Part shown: piece by piece, positions 34,625 to 42,891 of the stretch | How positions within the stretch are numbered: the first letter of the stretch is position 1 | Layout: each line of letters starts with the position of its first letter | From: Mesorhizobium sp. | Lineage (GTDB): Bacteria > Pseudomonadota > Alphaproteobacteria > Rhizobiales > Rhizobiaceae | Length of the DNA: 64,000 nucleotides | Direction: 5' to 3' | Assembly (NCBI GenBank): GCA_004020315.1 | Contig: SAQG01000017.1 | Location: 62,001 to 126,000, forward strand | Notes under the pieces: generated by a model | Database searches by the model: none | What the model was told of the DNA's origin: nothing | Seen by the model: the letters and a program-made list of their open reading frames with translations, nothing else | Program-made: the position numbers and the translations under genes

Positions 34625-35506
34625 CTATGAGCTTGTAGAAGACCCGTCCGGCGACCCCGGCAAACGATCGCGAATGGCTTCCTCGGTTCGCTTTGCGGTC
34701 GATTCCACAACTTTGCCGACCTTGCCAGCTAACGTGTCGGCATCTCCACCCGAGCCTTGCCGGTCGGCCTCTTCCTTGACCGTTTCGTAGGCCTCGGCGG
34801 CAACTTGCTTTGCTTGCTCCAGTCCCGTTTCGAGAAACTCCTCCGCACTGTCGCGAATTTTGTCGCGGTAGGCGCCAAGTTGCTCGTCCTCTGTGGTTGT
34901 GTGGGGCAGCATCACCCCGATTGCCGTGCCCAGCGCAAGGCCGAACGCGGCGATAGCCAGCGGTTCGCGCTCGAAGAGGTCTTGTGCCGATTGGCGCGTC
35001 CGAGCCGCTATCTCGCTGGCGCTTGAGCCGAGCTGTTCGGCGGTTTTTGTCATCCTCTCCTTGGCGGCCGTTGCAGCGTTTGCTGCAGCTTCGGCCGCGC
35101 CGCTTGCCGCCGATGTAACCGAACCGGCGGTATCGGAGAGCATCGCCCCGATCCCGGACTCTTCGTTGCCCCGGCTGAAATCATCGCTGCGCAGGTTGGA
35201 GAAAGCGTCAGGAGCGGTGCCTGTCCGATACGCGGCGGCAGCTGAGCTGGTTGCCGACGTGCCACCGCCGAGCATCAGCCAGGCCAGGCCGGCTCCAATC
35301 AACGTCAATGGCAACGGGTTGTCCCTGATTTGCGACTTGAGGTTGCCAAGCATGGCGGATCCCTCGCCGCCGGCGAACATTCCGGTAAATTCGTCGATCA
35401 ATTGACCCGGTGTCATCTTGCTGCGGATCGAATCTGCGGTGTCTGCTACTTTGGCCCGGGCGATGTCGGCATCGCGTTCAAGCTCGGCTGCGGATTTGTC
35501 GCTCAT
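34625..35506 (-). CDS. DUF3618-type membrane-associated protein
   Basis: The 293-residue protein has an N-terminal DUF3618-like segment (SAAELERDADIARAKVADTA, DSIRSKMTPGQLIDEF), a hydrophobic helix (PLPLTLIGAGLAWLMLGGG) near 95-110, and a second one (EPLAIAAFGLALGTAIGVML). Long Ala/Glu-rich helices and a charged tail surround them. Function is unknown; such proteins accompany holin-like proteins in rhizobial stress or nutrient-deprivation operons. Its ATG overlaps the preceding gene stop (ATGA). It is the last gene of a four-gene operon. Confidence 0.85.
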   Translation of the reverse strand: MSDKSAAELERDADIARAKVADTADSIRSKMTPGQLIDEFTGMFAGGEGSAMLGNLKSQIRDNPLPLTLIGAGLAWLMLGGGTSATSSAAAAYRTGTAPDAFSNLRSDDFSRGNEESGIGAMLSDTAGSVTSAASGAAEAAANAATAAKERMTKTAEQLGSSASEIAARTRQSAQDLFEREPLAIAAFGLALGTAIGVMLPHTTTEDEQLGAYRDKIRDSAEEFLETGLEQAKQVAAEAYETVKEEADRQGSGGDADTLAGKVGKVVESTAKRTEEAIRDRLPGSPDGSSTSS

Positions 35507-35898
35507 CTTATTTGATCCTTGATCACGCGCGCGTCGCGCTTGAGTTGGTCTTGCGTGCGATCGGGCGTCAGCTCGGAAGGAGCCATGCTTTTCGTGCCAG
35601 AGCGCAAGAGAATGACTCCCAGTATCGCGACGACGATCCCGACCAGCAGCGAGGACCATCCCGCTCCAAGGCCGGCACTCGCCAGGGCGATTACCAGTGC
35701 TTGCAAAAGCACCATCAAGGCCGCGAGAAGGCATATGGCGCCGGCCAGAACCTCGGCGGCGCCTGCGCCGGCCTTGCTGATTTTTTCCGACATTTCGGCC
35801 CGCAACAGCCTACTCTCGGTTTGAAGCAGGGCTGTGACCTGCTGTGCCAGATCGCTGACGAGGGTTGCGAGGCCGCGACTTTCCTGATTGTTGGTCAT
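35503..35898 (-). CDS. phage-holin-superfamily (Act-holin-like) membrane protein
   Basis: The 131-residue protein has an amphipathic N-terminal region (SRGLATLVSDLAQQVTALLQ) and two transmembrane helices (about 48-72 and 80-98), then a basic tail. This matches the bacterial holin-superfamily/DUF1469 proteins, which are not phage lysis genes despite the name. It overlaps both neighbours by four bases (ATGA on each side), so the three are translationally coupled and likely act together at the inner membrane. Confidence 0.85.
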   Translation of the reverse strand: MTNNQESRGLATLVSDLAQQVTALLQTESRLLRAEMSEKISKAGAGAAEVLAGAICLLAALMVLLQALVIALASAGLGAGWSSLLVGIVVAILGVILLRSGTKSMAPSELTPDRTQDQLKRDARVIKDQIR

Positions 35899-36554
35899 GG
35901 GTTCTGCTCCAGGCTTGCGCCGGCCCAGTCGTCTCCGGCCAGATCATCGCTGGCCAAGTCATCGTGCTGGTTGGAGCGGGCCGGCGTCGTGTCAGGTGCC
36001 TCGGCCGATCGCGTAGCGGGCTCATCCGAGTTCGAGGCCGGTTCTGAATCCCCGCCTGTTTGCGATCGACTCTCGGTCCGGGCAGATGGTGGCGAGCTCT
36101 TGATAAACCGCCCCAGCGCCAAGCCTGCCAATACTGAGCCGGCGATCAGCGCCCCTGAGTTTTCGCGGCCGAACGACCGCATCTCGCCAAGAACATCTTC
36201 GAATGGTTTGTCCTTCAACGAAGATGAAAGGCGTTCAAGGGCGCCGGCGGCATCGAGGGTGAACTTCGAAGCGGTCCGTTGATCATTATTGGCCAGATGC
36301 TCGCTCGCTGCTCGCAACGCTCCGCTAAAGGCCTTTAGATTGGAGCTGATATCGCGCTGTGTTCCCTCGGCCTTGTCGAACAACGCCTGCTTCGCTTCCG
36401 CGGCGTAGTCGCCCGCCTTCCTGGTGAGTTCATCGCGAGCGTCGTGTAGCGCCTCTGTCGCGGTCTGCGTTTCCTGCTGGAACCGCTCGGACAGTTCGCT
36501 TTTGGCTGTCTCGAAATCGGCCGGCTTACGGCCCTGATCGTCTTCGCGCTGCAT
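35895..36554 (-). CDS. stress-operon membrane-anchored coiled-coil protein
   Basis: The 219-residue protein starts with a long charged helical region (FETAKSELSERFQQETQTAT, ATEALHDARDELTRKAGDYA) of apolipoprotein-like or coiled-coil character. A hydrophobic segment (ENSGALIAGSVLAGLALGRF) near 140-160 and a Ser/Asp-rich tail follow. It resembles rhizobial proteins annotated as nutrient-deprivation-induced; function is unknown. AGGAG precedes the ATG at 36554. It overlaps the holin-like gene by four bases. Confidence 0.82.
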   Translation of the reverse strand: MQREDDQGRKPADFETAKSELSERFQQETQTATEALHDARDELTRKAGDYAAEAKQALFDKAEGTQRDISSNLKAFSGALRAASEHLANNDQRTASKFTLDAAGALERLSSSLKDKPFEDVLGEMRSFGRENSGALIAGSVLAGLALGRFIKSSPPSARTESRSQTGGDSEPASNSDEPATRSAEAPDTTPARSNQHDDLASDDLAGDDWAGASLEQNP

Positions 36555-36562
36555 GGTATCTC

Positions 36563-36637
36563 CTAATGGAATCCGAGGAAGGAGAGGATCGCAAGCACGA
36601 CGACGACAAGGCCGATGAGATAAATGACACTGTTCAT
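36563..36637 (-). CDS. 24-residue hydrophobic membrane peptide
   Basis: A 24-codon ORF encodes MNSVIYLIGLVV followed by VVLAILSFLGFH, a single transmembrane helix. GGAGGAG lies eight bases upstream of the ATG at 36637, and its TAG is eight bases before the ATG of the coiled-coil gene, so it heads the stress operon. It is too short for usual gene callers. Small single-helix proteins like this are recurrent next to such operons; function is unknown. Confidence 0.7.
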   Translation of the reverse strand: MNSVIYLIGLVVVVLAILSFLGFH

Positions 36638-36869
36638 GGCGGCAATCTCCTCCATTGCCTAACGAACTTGCCGGGGGCAAACAGGTTCCATCACTTCCAG
36701 CTAAATTAGCAATTCCGAAACAAACGGCGAGCCTGGTGAACTCTCTTGGAAATTCCCACACGCCGTGTGCCAAGACGCCGGACCTAGGCGGCCGTGCGGA
36801 GATTGGTCCGCGCCTCTGCGCATCGGACTTCGAGGCTCATGGTCAGGCTAATACGATGAAGCACCACGC

Positions 36870-37073
36870 CTAGCTCGCATTAAGGTCAAAGCGCACCGGA
36901 AGGTTGTAGTCTATTGCCCGATTAGCAACCATGTTCGCCAGGTCGGAATCGGAGACCGAACATGCCGGAACAATCTGTTTGAGCGCCTTAACGGCGAGCC
37001 CCGTCGATATGAAACTATGGCGCCGCCGCCGAATATTTACATACTGTTCGATGAGGTTTTCGAGTTCACGCAT
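36870..37073 (-). CDS. small conserved-looking hypothetical protein
   Basis: A 67-residue ORF of mixed charge: an N-terminal helix MRELENLIEQYVNIRRRRHS, then ALKQIVPACSVSDSDLANMV and a C-terminal NLPVRFDLN. AAGGA lies six bases before the ATG at 37073; the longer TTG start adds two residues. I do not recognise the family. Local GC is lower than the window mean. It is flanked by the stress operon and a Crp-type regulator on the same strand. Confidence 0.6.
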   Translation of the reverse strand: MRELENLIEQYVNIRRRRHSFISTGLAVKALKQIVPACSVSDSDLANMVANRAIDYNLPVRFDLNAS

Positions 37074-37211
37074 GTGCAATCCTTCTTGGACGTCATCTGT
37101 GCCTATTGAACCCAGCAGTAATCGATGCGGAGCGAAGGCTCATTCACATTGTTTAATTGGCGAGAAATCTTGATGGCGCATTGGCGCGCTGGCGCGTCCT
37201 GGCCGAGGCGG

Positions 37212-37937
37212 TCACCGCGGTTCATGAAAGAGGTTTAGGTAGGTCGCATCAAAGTCGGCCAGTAACGCCAATCGCTGGAAATCCAGGATAACAATCCTCC
37301 TGTCTTTCCAGCTAACCAGGTCCTTCGCTCGAAGCTCCTGCAGCGTCCGGTTCACGTGAACTACTGATAGACCAAGCACGTCGCCCAATTCCGCCTGGGT
37401 CAGTGGAATCGCGAACGTCTGGTCAGAGGCCAATCCAACTATTTCCAACCGGACATACAACTCGCAAATTATATGTGCGAGATGCTGTTTGGCGGAGCGA
37501 CGCCCGAGGCAGGTTATCCAAGTTCGTTGGATTGAGGCATCGATAGTCGTCGAAAGCCAGAGCATCCGGGTGAGATGGGGACTTCCACCCATTGCTGTGA
37601 GCAGGTCTTTGTGTCGAATGAAAACTACATCGCACGACCCTAGGGCGCTCACGCTGTGATCCATCACTTTTAGCAGGATACTATGCAGATCGACAAAGTC
37701 TCCCGGCACGTGAATTGCCGTTATTTGACGCTTTCCTTCCCGAATAGCCTGGTTTCGAACTGCGAAACCATTCGCGACAAGACAGCTTTCGGCGGGGCGG
37801 GAACCCTCCCTGACGATCTCCTCATCGGGTCCGAAAGTTACCGGCCGGACCGGAAGAGCCTCGATAAGCGCGATCTCGTCCGGCGGCAGGGTGTCGCGGC
37901 GGTCGAGCATGCGAACCAAGAGGTTTTTGCCGAACAT
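37212..37937 (-). CDS. Crp/Fnr-family transcriptional regulator
   Basis: The 241-residue regulator has an N-terminal cyclic-nucleotide-binding-like beta roll (PVRPVTFGPDEEIVREGSRP, HVPGDFVDLHSILLKVMDHS) and a C-terminal winged HTH (LTQAELGDVLGLSVVHVNRT, LQELRAKDLVSW). There is no N-terminal cysteine cluster, so it is not an iron-sulfur FNR; the cAMP phosphate-binding signature is also not obvious. The ligand is unknown. Many rhizobia carry several such paralogues. It may control the adjacent stress genes, but no site evidence supports that. Confidence 0.9.
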   Translation of the reverse strand: MFGKNLLVRMLDRRDTLPPDEIALIEALPVRPVTFGPDEEIVREGSRPAESCLVANGFAVRNQAIREGKRQITAIHVPGDFVDLHSILLKVMDHSVSALGSCDVVFIRHKDLLTAMGGSPHLTRMLWLSTTIDASIQRTWITCLGRRSAKQHLAHIICELYVRLEIVGLASDQTFAIPLTQAELGDVLGLSVVHVNRTLQELRAKDLVSWKDRRIVILDFQRLALLADFDATYLNLFHEPR

Positions 37938-38060
37938 CGCGGTGCCTTTTGACCAGCAACGCGGATCAGCATCTTTTGTTGCCGCCTTTCATTAGAATTG
38001 CGTTATGTTCTATGTGCCGCCGACTTAGACCCGATAGGGTGGGCAACCTGTGAGTGCCGA

Positions 38061-38162
38061 CGCCGGCTCGACTTCATTCCCCCGATGATGCCTACCTTGG
38101 TAGCCAAGCGGCCCCAAGGTGACGACTGGATTTACGAGGCCAAGTCTACCGCTCGCAGATAG
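38061..38162 (+). pseudogene. remnant of ATP-dependent DNA ligase D (ligD), frameshifted
   Basis: The frame LDFIPPMMPTLV followed by RPQGDDWIYEAK matches the start of the LigD ligase domain (family: FIPPM-x-TLV-x-PP-GDDWIHEIKYDGYRSQI). After EAK the frame hits TAG at 38160-38162; the rest of the motif, YRSQIAIN, continues in another frame at about 38145-38170 with the DG lost. It is therefore a short broken fragment, not a gene. It lies 74 bp from tRNA-Gly. Nothing else was recognised between the Crp-type gene and the tRNA. Confidence 0.65.
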
Positions 38163-38235
38163 CTATCAACCTCAATCCCTTTCAGGGCCTTAGCTTCGGT
38201 CGGGTGCGGGGTCCTAATTCTGAGAGGGGGTAAAC

Positions 38236-38309
38236 TGGAGCGGGTAGCGGGAATCGAACCCGCGCGTTCAGCTTGGGAAGCTGACAAGCTACCATTACAT
38301 CATACCCGC
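38236..38309 (-). tRNA. tRNA-Gly(CCC)
   Basis: Read on the minus strand the 74-nt cloverleaf has acceptor GCGGGTA/TACCCGC, discriminator T, an encoded CCA, T-arm GCGGGTTCGATTCCCGC and anticodon stem TCAGC/GCTGA with loop TTCCCAA. The anticodon CCC reads the glycine codon GGG. The 281-bp stretch after it to 38590 shows no gene. Confidence 0.96.
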
Positions 38310-38590
38310 GCAGCAGCCTCGTTACCACGCAAGCCGACGTTCGGGCAATCCTTAAGCGTGCACTCGTGCCTTGCCAGTCGCCCGACTGTTACGCCGTCGT
38401 GGCAAGGGCGTCGTCTGCGGCAAAGGCCGGCCAGTATTTCGAAACTGCCAAGTCACCGCGAGCTGCGTTGCACATAGGCAAGCCGCCATCCGGAGCAACT
38501 GGGAGGCAGCGACCGCCTTGATGCCAGCGCGGCAAGTGCGTATTTCTGGAGCCGTGCCCGAATCGGGGCAACCGAATCTGGAGACACGCC

Positions 38591-38854
38591 TTGTCCGCAC
38601 TGACGCGCTTTCTCGGCGATTCGCCGCTCCGGGTGTTCCTGAAGCTGCTGGTGGTATCGTTCCTCGTCGGCCTTGTCATGAGCGCTTTCGGCTGGTCGCC
38701 GATCGATGTGCTCTACGGCATCCGCAATTTCTTCGTCGATCTCTGGAACCTGGGCTTTCGCGCTATTGACCGTTTCCTCGGCTACATCCTGCTGGGCGCG
38801 GCGATCGTCATTCCGGCCTTCCTCCTGCTCAGGATCGCCAACTATCGCAAATAG
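38591..38854 (+). CDS. DUF6460-type small membrane protein
   Basis: The 87-residue protein has two hydrophobic helices (LRVFLKLLVVSFLVGLVMSA and LGYILLGAAIVIPAFLLLRI) around the motif GWSPIDVLYGIRNFF, the signature of this small rhizobial family. Function is unknown. It starts at TTG 38591 with GGAG seven bases upstream. A palindromic repeat begins at its stop codon. Confidence 0.85.
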   Translation: MSALTRFLGDSPLRVFLKLLVVSFLVGLVMSAFGWSPIDVLYGIRNFFVDLWNLGFRAIDRFLGYILLGAAIVIPAFLLLRIANYRK

Positions 38855-38923
38855 AGCATGACACCGAGCCGAAGGTTCAGCGTAGCAAAAGGTGGAAACC
38901 GGTTTTCGGCAGGGATCATGCTC
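38854..38923. repeat. palindromic intergenic repeat (inverted copy of the 21.1-kb family)
   Basis: Outer arms GAGCATGA (38854-38861) and TCATGCTC (38916-38923) are perfect; inside, CCGAAGGTTCAGCGTAGC and AAACCGGTTTTCGG match the reverse complement of the element at 21067-21151. It separates the small membrane protein gene from the convergent deacetylase-fold gene. Confidence 0.8.
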
Positions 38924-38931
38924 AAAGGCCA

Positions 38932-39834
38932 TCAGGCGAAGCCTGAGGCCACTTCGAACAGGATGGCATGACGCGCGGCGAGGGCCGCCACGTCAGTCGA
39001 GTAACCGCCGCCGATAACGCCGCAGACCGGGATGCCGAGCGCGCGGAAATGACGGATAACCATGTCGTCGCGGGCGCGCAGCCCCTCGTTCGACAGCGAC
39101 AGCCTGCCAAGCCGGTCCTCGGCATGAACGTCGACGCCTGCATTGTAAAAAACAATGTCCCAGCGCGCCCTGGCGGTGAGTTCCGGCAGGATACTGCTCA
39201 ACCTTTCGAGATAGGTCGCATCGCCGGTGCCGTCGGGCAGGGCGATGTCGAGGTCGGAAGCGATCTTGCGCGTCGGATAGTTGCGGTCGCCATGCATGGA
39301 AAAGGTGAACACGCGCCGTTCATCGCCCAGAATGTCTGCCGTGCCGTCGCCCTGATGCACGTCGAGATCGACGATCAGGATGTTGCGGGCGGCAGCTTCG
39401 GCAAGCAGCACCAGTGAAGCCACCGCAACATCATTAAAGGTGCAGAAGCCGGCGCCTTGCGCGCGCCGCGCATGATGGCTGCCGCCGGCGGTGTTGCAGG
39501 CGATGCCGTTCAGCAACGCCAGCCGCGCCGCCAGCACGGTGCCGCCCGTTGCGAGCTGCGCCCTGAGCGAGACGCGCGGGCTTACCGGAAAGCCGATCTC
39601 ACGCTCGATTTCTTCAGGCACTTCGCAGGCCAGCACCTGGTCGACATAGCCGGCGGCATGGGCAAGCTTCAGCCATTCTGCCGGCGCCGGTTCGGGCACA
39701 TTGAGCGCGGCCGGGTCGGCCAGTCCGCGCGCGCCCAAGGCTTCCATCAGCAGCTTGTATTTGCTCATCGGGAAGCGATGGTTGACGGCGAAGCCGGCGT
39801 CGTAGTCGGGATGATGAACGATCTGCAGGAGCAT
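38932..39834 (-). CDS. histone-deacetylase-fold (acetylpolyamine/HDAC family) hydrolase
   Basis: The 300-residue arginase/deacetylase-fold enzyme keeps the full active site: the tandem His motif GGSHHARRAQGAGFCTFND, zinc ligands in DLDVHQGDGTADIL and the Asp of NAGVDVHAEDRLG, and the C-terminal GGGYS. It resembles the HDAC11-like class IV subgroup common in bacteria. The substrate is unknown; an acyl-amine or acyl-lysine is likely. Divergently transcribed from the MATE gene. Confidence 0.92.
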   Translation of the reverse strand: MLLQIVHHPDYDAGFAVNHRFPMSKYKLLMEALGARGLADPAALNVPEPAPAEWLKLAHAAGYVDQVLACEVPEEIEREIGFPVSPRVSLRAQLATGGTVLAARLALLNGIACNTAGGSHHARRAQGAGFCTFNDVAVASLVLLAEAAARNILIVDLDVHQGDGTADILGDERRVFTFSMHGDRNYPTRKIASDLDIALPDGTGDATYLERLSSILPELTARARWDIVFYNAGVDVHAEDRLGRLSLSNEGLRARDDMVIRHFRALGIPVCGVIGGGYSTDVAALAARHAILFEVASGFA

Positions 39835-39960
39835 GAGCGGCAGGTGCGCCAGAGGCGGGTTTCGGTTGGCCGTGGCCGGATGAGTGGTTGCGCGGCGTCT
39901 GGAAACTGGGGCACATCGACTGTTCGATCAAGCCGCAATGGGAAGCCGATCCTGGATCAG

Positions 39961-41289
39961 GTGTCAGCAGCGGCCAACGGCCGGTCCTTCGTCGTCACCA
40001 ACCGCTCGGTGGTCGCCATCGCGGTGCCGATGACGCTCGCCTATCTGACGACGCCGCTGCTCGGCATCGTCGACACCGCTGTGGTCGGACAGTTGGGCGA
40101 CGCTGCCCTTCTCGGTGGCCTGGCGGCGGGCGCCCTGGTTTTCGACGTCGTCTTTACCTCCCTCAACTTCCTGCGCTCCGGCACCACCGGCCTCGTCGCC
40201 CAGGCTCTCGGCCGTGGCGACGAACTGGAAGAGCAGGCGGTGTTCTGGCGCGCCGTGCTGATCGCGGTCGTCGCCGGCATCGTACTTGCCGCCCTTACGC
40301 CATCGGTCGCCATCGCTGGACAATGGTTCATGAGCGCCGAGCCGCGCGTCAGCGAGGCGATGGCGGTCTATATCCAAATCAGATTGCTCGCTGCACCGTT
40401 CTCTCTGATCAATTACGCTGTCCTCGGCTATGTGCTGGGGCGCGGCGAGGGCGGGCTTGGGCTGATGCTGCAATTGGTGCTGAACGGCATCAACATCGCG
40501 CTCTCCATACTGCTTGGGCTGAAGCTCGGCTGGGGCGTTGCCGGCGTCGCTTGGGCGACCGTCACCGGCGAATTCGTCGCCATGCTCCTTGGCTTGGCGA
40601 TCGTCATCAGGCGGTTCTGGGCCGCGCCCCGGCTGCCGCGCAATCGTGTCCTCGACCTGTCGGCATTCCTGCGCATGGCGTCGCTCAACCGCGACATTAT
40701 GATCCGGTCGTTTTCGCTGCTCGCCGCCTTCGCGCTGTTCACCCGCCAGGGCGCACAATTCGGCACGGTGACGCTGGCTGCTAACGCGGTGCTGATGAAC
40801 TTCTTCCTTGTCGCCGGCTATTTCCTCGACGGTTTCGCCACGGCAGCCGAACAGCTCGCCGGCCGTGCCGTCGGCGCGCGTGCCGCCACGCAATTCCGGC
40901 AGGCGGTGCGGTTGACCCTGTTCTGGGGCTTCGGTCTGGCGGCCACGGCGACGCTTGTCCTTTTGCTGGGCGGTACTGATCTGGTCGCCCTGATCACGAC
41001 CTCCAAAGAGGTTCGTGCCGTTGCCGACATCTACCTGCCCTGGGCCGCATTCACCGCGCTCAGCGGCGTCCTGGCGTTTCAGATGGACGGTGTCTTCATC
41101 GGTGCGACCTGGTCGCGCGACATGCGCAACATGATGCTTTTGTCGTTCCTCGTCTTCAGCGCCGCCCTGCTTGTCTTGGCGCCGGCCTTCGGCAATCACG
41201 GCCTGTGGGCGGCGCTGCATGTCTTCCTGCTGGTGCGCGGCTTCAGCCTGCTTGCCATTTTGCGTTTGCGTATGCGGACGGCGTTTTAG
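39961..41289 (+). CDS. MATE-family (DinF-like) multidrug efflux protein
   Basis: This 442-residue membrane protein has twelve predicted helices and the DinF-type MATE signature (AVPMTLAYLTTPLLGIVDTA, VVGQLGDAALLGGLAAGALV). It exports drugs or metabolites in exchange for H+ or Na+. The start is uncertain: GTG at 39961 gives a typical N-terminus, while ATG at 39880 adds 27 residues that do not look conserved. The gene sits between the deacetylase-fold gene and convergent pyrD. Confidence 0.9.
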   Translation: MSAAANGRSFVVTNRSVVAIAVPMTLAYLTTPLLGIVDTAVVGQLGDAALLGGLAAGALVFDVVFTSLNFLRSGTTGLVAQALGRGDELEEQAVFWRAVLIAVVAGIVLAALTPSVAIAGQWFMSAEPRVSEAMAVYIQIRLLAAPFSLINYAVLGYVLGRGEGGLGLMLQLVLNGINIALSILLGLKLGWGVAGVAWATVTGEFVAMLLGLAIVIRRFWAAPRLPRNRVLDLSAFLRMASLNRDIMIRSFSLLAAFALFTRQGAQFGTVTLAANAVLMNFFLVAGYFLDGFATAAEQLAGRAVGARAATQFRQAVRLTLFWGFGLAATATLVLLLGGTDLVALITTSKEVRAVADIYLPWAAFTALSGVLAFQMDGVFIGATWSRDMRNMMLLSFLVFSAALLVLAPAFGNHGLWAALHVFLLVRGFSLLAILRLRMRTAF

Positions 41290-41301
41290 AGCGGCTTCGG
41301 G

Positions 41302-42378
41302 TCAGAGCGGCTTGCACGCCCATTGGTCGAGGCTGGTATCGCGCAACTCGCGCAGCGACTTGAGCCGTTGCGTATCCGCGAACCGGACCATCCCGCCAAG
41401 AATGCGGCCCGGCAGCGCAGGCCCGGCATAGATCATGCCGGTGTAGAGCTGGACGAGATCGGCGCCGGCGCGGATCTTTTCCAGCGCCGTCTCAGTGGAA
41501 TCGACACCGCCGACGCCGATGATGGCGCGGTCCGGGCCAAGCAGTTTCCGCATCTTTGCCAACACGATGGTCGAGCGCTCGAATAACGGTTTTCCCGAAA
41601 GCCCGCCGGTCTCGCCAGCAAATCCGACGCTGCGCAGCCTCGGCCGCGCAATCGTGGTGTTGGAAACGATGACGCCGTCTATTGCCTTCCCCGTGACCTC
41701 GGCGGCGATATCCTCCAGCTCGGCCTCGACCAGGTCCGGCGCGATCTTGAGAAAGACGGGCGGCTGCGCTGCCGCTGCCGCACGTGCGGCCATGACGCGC
41801 GACAGGAGCTCGCCAAGCTGTTCACGCGCCTGCATGTTGCGCAGGCCCGGCGTGTTCGGCGAGGAGATGTTGACCGTCAGATAGCTGGCGTAGGGCGCAA
41901 ACCTGACAACGCCGCGTTCATAGTCACCGACGCGGTCGGTGCTGTCCTTGTTGGCACCGATATTGACGCCGACGATGCCGGCGCGGCCCTTGCGGGCGGC
42001 AAGCCGTTTTTCGGCTGCTTCGTGGCCCTCATTATTGAAGCCCAGCCGGTTGATCACCGCTTCGTCCGATGTCAGTCGGAAAATGCGCGGCTTCGGGTTG
42101 CCGGCTTGCGGCAGCGGCGTGATCGTGCCGATCTCGGCAAAGCCGAAGCCGAGGCCAAGCAGGGCATCGGGAACCTCGGCGTTCTTGTCGTAGCCGGCAG
42201 CCATGCCGAGCGGATTGGGAAAGTCGATGCCGCAGACGCTGACTTTCAGCCTGCCGTCGCGCACGGGTCTCCCGGCTATCGGCAGCCCGCATTTCAGCGC
42301 GGCGATCGACAGGCCGTGGGCGGCTTCCGGATCGAATGCGAACAGGAACCTCTGGCCGAGCCGGTCGAGCACGCTCAT
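41302..42378 (-). CDS. pyrD: dihydroorotate dehydrogenase (quinone), class 2
   Basis: The 358-residue FMN enzyme oxidises dihydroorotate to orotate using membrane quinone. Class 2 traits are the N-terminal membrane-associating helices, NPLGMAAGYDKNAEVPDALL, the catalytic Ser in VNISSPNTPGLRN, and the C-terminal IGVGGVDSTETALEKIRAGA and QLYTGMIYAGP. Its ATG overlaps the DUF952 gene stop by four bases (ATGA), a common pairing in rhizobia. Confidence 0.96.
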   Translation of the reverse strand: MSVLDRLGQRFLFAFDPEAAHGLSIAALKCGLPIAGRPVRDGRLKVSVCGIDFPNPLGMAAGYDKNAEVPDALLGLGFGFAEIGTITPLPQAGNPKPRIFRLTSDEAVINRLGFNNEGHEAAEKRLAARKGRAGIVGVNIGANKDSTDRVGDYERGVVRFAPYASYLTVNISSPNTPGLRNMQAREQLGELLSRVMAARAAAAAQPPVFLKIAPDLVEAELEDIAAEVTGKAIDGVIVSNTTIARPRLRSVGFAGETGGLSGKPLFERSTIVLAKMRKLLGPDRAIIGVGGVDSTETALEKIRAGADLVQLYTGMIYAGPALPGRILGGMVRFADTQRLKSLRELRDTSLDQWACKPL

Positions 42379-42725
42379 TCGGCCTCCAGCGTCGGGAACT
42401 GATGGAGGCCATCGGTGCCGAGCGGCAACGGTTGCACCCAGACGACGGCCTTGAGCTCGAGCGGGCCGTAAAGATGCGGGAACAGCGCACCGCCGCGCGA
42501 GACCTCGTATTTCAGCGCATCACCCAGTTTGGCGTCATCGATGGCGACCAGCAGCAGCCCGGTCTGGCCGGCAAAGTGTTTTGCCGCCGTCTCCTTGGCC
42601 TGGCCGGCGGTGGAAAAATGAATGAAGCCGTCGGCGACATCGATCGGCGCGCCGGTGAAGCGGCCATTTCTTTCGGCCTCGCGCCACAGCGGTTCAGGTA
42701 CTATCTTGTAGATAATCTGAGACAT
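42375..42725 (-). CDS. DUF952 family protein
   Basis: The 116-residue protein shows the DUF952 pattern: MSQIIYKIVPEPLWREAERN, DGFIHFSTAGQAKETAAKHF and PHLYGPLELKAVVWVQPLPL. The fold is related to ADP-ribosyltransferase-like/RNA 2'-phosphotransferase-type small domains, but no reaction is established. The ATG at 42725 is preferred over a longer frame from 42803. It precedes pyrD with a four-base overlap. Confidence 0.88.
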   Translation of the reverse strand: MSQIIYKIVPEPLWREAERNGRFTGAPIDVADGFIHFSTAGQAKETAAKHFAGQTGLLLVAIDDAKLGDALKYEVSRGGALFPHLYGPLELKAVVWVQPLPLGTDGLHQFPTLEAE

Positions 42726-42891
42726 GGTTGCGCTATAGTCCGAACCAAACGTACGGGGAAGAGGCAAGCAGGTCCGGAAAAGTGTCGTACGGTTTTCCGA
42801 CAAGGACCTGCGTCAAGGTAAAGGCCAGGGTTCTTCCCCATTTCCGGCGCAAACATGCGATAATTGCGCTTACTGGCCCATGGAGGACAAT

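Noticed and set aside
35503..35898. Prophage lysis cassette suggested by the holin-like gene
   Set aside because: No endolysin or phage structural genes; the neighbours are rhizobial stress-operon proteins.
38371..38769. 132-residue plus-strand frame after tRNA-Gly
   Set aside because: It overlaps the DUF6460-type gene in another frame and has shadow-like composition.
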